Shown here one piece after another: positions 61,101 to 64,000 of a stretch of 64,000 nt of DNA; the stretch's first letter is position 1, and every line of letters begins with the position of its first letter. The position numbers were made by a program, and so were the translations under genes. The stretch covers positions 16,605,021 to 16,669,020 of the forward strand of contig OX387602.1 in the NCBI GenBank assembly GCA_947568835.1, in the 5' to 3' direction. The stretch is from Protonemura montana. Lineage: Eukaryota > Arthropoda > Insecta > Plecoptera > Nemouridae. The notes beneath the pieces are model-generated. The model searched no databases and was not told the DNA's origin. It was given only the letters and a program-made list of their open reading frames with translations.

Positions 61101-63830
61101 GTCGGCACCAACTACAACTATGGGGAAGACGTTACAAGCCGGGGAAGAGTGAGTACAACTGCTTTAATGATTGATTTCAGTTTGAGATGATAAAATGTCT
61201 ATTCAGTGCGTGGAACCAAAGATGTGGCTTAATAAAGGAGATAAAGATAAAACAAAATAAAATCATAAAATAAAGTCATAAGATAAAGTAGACATGAGTC
61301 AGGTGCAAAATGACCTTGCCGTTGACGTGCCTATAAGCCCCACTATTCGTTCATTCGTGAGTCTAAAAACCATGTGGCTGAATCTTTAAGTTAGTTGTAT
61401 GTGTTTAAATCTGTAATCCATACTGATGCCCCAACTGAACATGTTAGAATTTTCAAATTATTGCTGTTCTGACACGATACTCACAATTTCTCCTCAGTTA
61501 CTACTGGATTCCTAAACTTCAGAATACTATAAACCAGTTAAGTTCATCAAATGTATGTCAGGAGATGAGAATCAATGAGTGTTTTTTGCAGATACTCATC
61601 TATGACATCATCGAAGTAGTGCCTGAGCCAGGACAACCTCTGACAAAGAACAGGTTCAAAACAATCTATGCCAAGGAACAAAAGGGGCCTGTTACAGCAA
61701 TCACACACTGTGTGGGATTCTTGGTCTCAGCAGTTGGCCAGAAGGTGCACAGCCTGATCTGATAATTATTCTCTTTCTTTTTGCACTCTAGATACTTTTC
61801 TAAATATTTTTTGTTAATAGATCTATATCTGGCAGTTGAAAGATAACGATTTGGTTGGAGTCGCTTTCATCGACACGAACATATACATTCATCAGCTGCT
61901 GAGTATAAAAAGCTTGATCCTTGTAGCTGATGTCTACAAATCAATCAGCTTGCTACGGTTTCAGGAAGAGTATCGGACATTGTCTCTTGTCAGTAGGGTA
62001 AGTTTAACGAACCATTTTTGGATGAGCATATCAAGCAAAACAAAAACTCAATTTGACTAACCTGATTTTTTTTGTCAAATTGAACTGAGTTTAAATTAAT
62101 TAAAATTAAAAATTAAATTTTAATTAATTGACAAGACAGTTTTATTTTAAATCAAGATTTACGAACATTTTCATCTACATTTAAATCAATAATCCAGACA
62201 TAATGTGAAGTAAAAATTCACAGACATAGTATTTTATTGTATTATTTTTTATTCAATTATTTAAAGGGGCATTTACCCTTCAAAATTAATTTTTACCATG
62301 GATTTGTAACTGTAGTATGAATCAAAATTGACCTATTTAAAAGAGTTTACTGAAAATATGAATCTGCAATTAATTATCTAAGATTTCTGGCTTTTCGCGC
62401 GGCGCAATCTGCGAGCTAAGTACGATTCTCTTGTAGAGTGCTGTCTTTTCCTGCGGGCGCTCCGTTGGCCAAAGTCCCCAAAAGTCTATACCCTCGCTAA
62501 CGATTCTCCCTTCCGAGCGCTGTTGCTGCCGCTCAGAGCGGCACTACACGAAAATATGCAACATGATAATTAGTAATTACATACCTGCGGTAATTCGCTT
62601 ACCGTGGCTAAACAAATAATCGTATCATAAAGCAAAATTATTTTAACATAGAGGAAGGATGGAGGACTATGCTCAAATTATTTGAATTTTATCTGATCAG
62701 AGGTTTGTCTAGGTGCTAGGGCTCGAAAAAGCACTATGAGTTATTTCCTACGGGAGTTTGATTTCTAAGCACCCAAGCTGAAAAACGCAGACTTTGGAAA
62801 TTTCTGCACGGACGGCCGTGGACATATGAGTTTTTTTTTCAGTCCAAATGCCATTATTAAATCTTCCAAATCTATGGTAAAAATTAATTTTGAAGGGTAA
62901 ATGCCCCTTTAAGGGTGGGGCTGGAGAGACTGATCAATGATAATTTTTTGCGTTTGTAGGATTTCCGGCCATCGGAGGTTTACACATGTGAATTCCTACT
63001 TGACAACTCACAGATGGGATTTGTTGTGGCCGATAAAGAGAAAAATCTTATTCTTTACATGTATCAACCTGAATCCAGGGAATCTTATGGCGGTTTGTTC
63101 CTTTTAAATATTTTATAGATTTCCCACTTTTAAATATTTTTATTTTATCAGATATATTTGTAATTTTAATTACCAACTGCAGGTCAGAGACTGCTGAGAA
63201 AAGCCGACTTCCACTTAAGTCAACACGTAAACACATTCTTTAGAATAAGGTGTAAAATGAATGAGTCGACATTAAACCAGAAGCATTTAATGGGTGCCGA
63301 CAAGCGGCATGTGACTATGTTTGGTAAGGTTCTGATATCCAGTTACTTCATCTTGAAGATGATATGATTGAAATATGCTTTAAGCACCTCTGTTAACCCG
63401 TGTCTTTTTCTCCGGTTGCAGCAACACTTGACGGAGGACTAGGTTTTTTGCTGCCTGTTCCCGAAAAGACGTATCGAAGACTCTTAATGCTGCAAAATGT
63501 TCTTGTGAATCACATTCCGCATTTGTGTGGATTAAATCCCAAAGCATTCAGGTTAGCTTTCGATATTTTTCACTACAAGTTGCTCCTGATTTGAAGGTTG
63601 AATACTAATTATTCAATGTAATTGCATAATCACTTTTTTTCAGAACCTGTAAGAATGCAGCAAAACAGTTGACCAATCCTGCAAGAGGAATCATTGACGG
63701 TGAACTTGTCTGGAGCTTCCTGGGGCTGCCCACTTCAGAGAAGTTGGAAATAGCCAAGAAAATTGGTACAAAGGTGGATGAAATTATCGACGATGTGACT
63801 GACATTGAACGACTGACTGCGCACTACTAA
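52174..63830 (+). CDS. CPSF1: cleavage and polyadenylation specificity factor subunit 1 (CPSF160), 25 exons
   Basis: Exons 52174-52342, 52486-52700, 52782-52926, 53043-53214, 53546-53796, 53970-54151, 54315-54656, 55244-55417, 55755-55901, 56320-56427, 56506-56709, 57556-57686, 57916-58032, 58885-59107, 59554-59729, 59980-60058, 60194-60342, 60427-60706, 60990-61148, 61592-61744, 61821-61997, 62960-63092, 63183-63323, 63422-63551 and 63644-63830 sum to 1,447 residues (human 1,443). CPSF1 scaffolds the AAUAAA-reading complex with WDR33, CPSF4 and FIP1 in pre-mRNA 3' processing. Seen: the start [26 protein letters not shown], three beta-propellers of the DDB1/CPSF1 type ([38 protein letters not shown]), the basic patch KKKRL near residue 449, RFRYF-like [12 protein letters not shown], and the C-terminal CPSF_A domain ([22 protein letters not shown]). 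Several introns carry repeats. Confidence 0.97.
55966..56275. mobile_element. MITE-like repeat, copy 2
   Basis: In CPSF1 intron 9. It aligns with 29030-29295 (see that entry) from TTCGATTGGCTG to GCAGGCCAATAAAAA, with a longer middle. Two copies in unrelated introns show it is a dispersed repeat. Confidence 0.65.
57244..57259 (+). repeat. C16 homopolymer in CPSF1 intron 11
   Basis: Sixteen consecutive C. An identical-length run lies at 38037-38052. On the minus strand this is a G16 tract. Confidence 0.9.
58107..58690 (-). mobile_element. 5'-truncated LINE in CPSF1 intron 13
   Basis: Minus-strand frame of 180 codons reads [64 protein letters not shown]. These are the C-terminal motifs of CR1-like reverse-transcriptase ORFs. 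The frame is open to its stop and is followed by an AAATAAATA-type tail at about 58107-58140, so this copy is younger than the others. The 5' end is cut at about 58690. Confidence 0.8.
62261..62912. mobile_element. TTAA-flanked inverted-repeat MITE (piggyBac-like) in CPSF1 intron 21
   Basis: TTAA at 62261-62264 and 62909-62912 flanks a 644-bp element. Its termini are perfect inverted repeats for 35 bp (62265-62299 and 62874-62908, starting AGGGGCATTTACCCTTC), with a further match after one mismatch. The middle contains a GC-rich patch at 62395-62545. No ORF of size. TTAA duplication with terminal repeats is the pattern of piggyBac-family non-autonomous elements. Confidence 0.85.
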
Positions 63831-64000
63831 ATTCCTCCAATGAGCCTTGGCGTTTGGCAAGCTTGTCGACCTTTCTAAGCTAATACAATAGCTAATATAG
63901 AAACATATTTTTATCTAAGAAACTCTTTGTGTATGATACCTAAGTTCCAATCTGGCTTTAGGTAAACAATTGTTCTCTTTGTATATTTAATGGTATTATG
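63831..64000 (+). other. 3' untranslated region of CPSF1
   Basis: Sequence after the TAA stop at 63828-63830. No AATAAA is seen before the window ends, so the transcript probably continues. Confidence 0.5.

Noticed and set aside
1..64000. CRISPR arrays, prokaryotic operons, integrases or phage genes
   Set aside because: None found; spliced animal genes cover the window and the repeats are eukaryotic transposons.

Overview
The window is nuclear DNA from an invertebrate animal. It is AT-rich, its genes are split by many short to medium introns (about 75 bp to 2 kb), and it carries animal-specific genes (a TMC-family channel, UVRAG, spartin). It also holds decayed LINEs, tRNA-derived SINEs and DNA transposons. 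I cannot name the species or phylum from the sequence. No prokaryotic, organellar or viral gene was seen.

Layout, left to right: TMC7-like (+, 402-3143); RNASEH2C (-, 4679-5465) head-to-head with DKC1/dyskerin (+, 5634-8855); IWS1 (-, 9958-14729); a 4.5-kb gene-poor stretch with a SPART exon copy and a hAT transposon carrying a nested LINE; SPART (-, 19225-23292) head-to-head with UVRAG (+, 23826-27630); a 25-exon gene for a 1,641-residue coiled-coil protein I do not recognise (-, 28609-37674); a small unknown + strand gene overlapping the 3' end of EIF6 (-, 38487-40603); a palindromic SINE insertion; RCC1 (+, 42787-47837); a leucine-rich-repeat gene (-, 48598-49707); TIMM10 (-, 50477-50746) 62 bp behind a small membrane-protein gene (-, 50809-51147); and CPSF1 (+, 52174-63830).

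Exon models were built by hand from GT-AG (one GC-AG) junctions and checked by reading-phase arithmetic. The TMC7, RNASEH2C, DKC1, IWS1, SPART, UVRAG, coiled-coil, EIF6, RCC1, LRR and CPSF1 models each close to a whole number of codons. The named genes are conserved housekeeping genes for RNA processing (DKC1, IWS1, CPSF1), genome maintenance (RNASEH2C), ribosome biogenesis (EIF6), Ran signalling (RCC1), mitochondrial import (TIMM10) and endosome/lipid-droplet/autophagy traffic (SPART, UVRAG). They are neighbours rather than a pathway.

The most unusual content is a family of fold-back SINE insertions. Three separate insertions (11384-11774, 30532-30706, 41853-42230) each lie between 12-13 bp target-site duplications. 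Each contains inverted copies of a shared flanking sequence, and two retain tRNA-like promoter units. The 41.9-kb copy is a near-perfect head-to-head dimer. Other mobile DNA: a hAT element with an 8-bp duplication and transposase relic, a TTAA-flanked inverted-repeat MITE inside a CPSF1 intron, a two-copy MITE-like repeat, and at least five LINE fragments.
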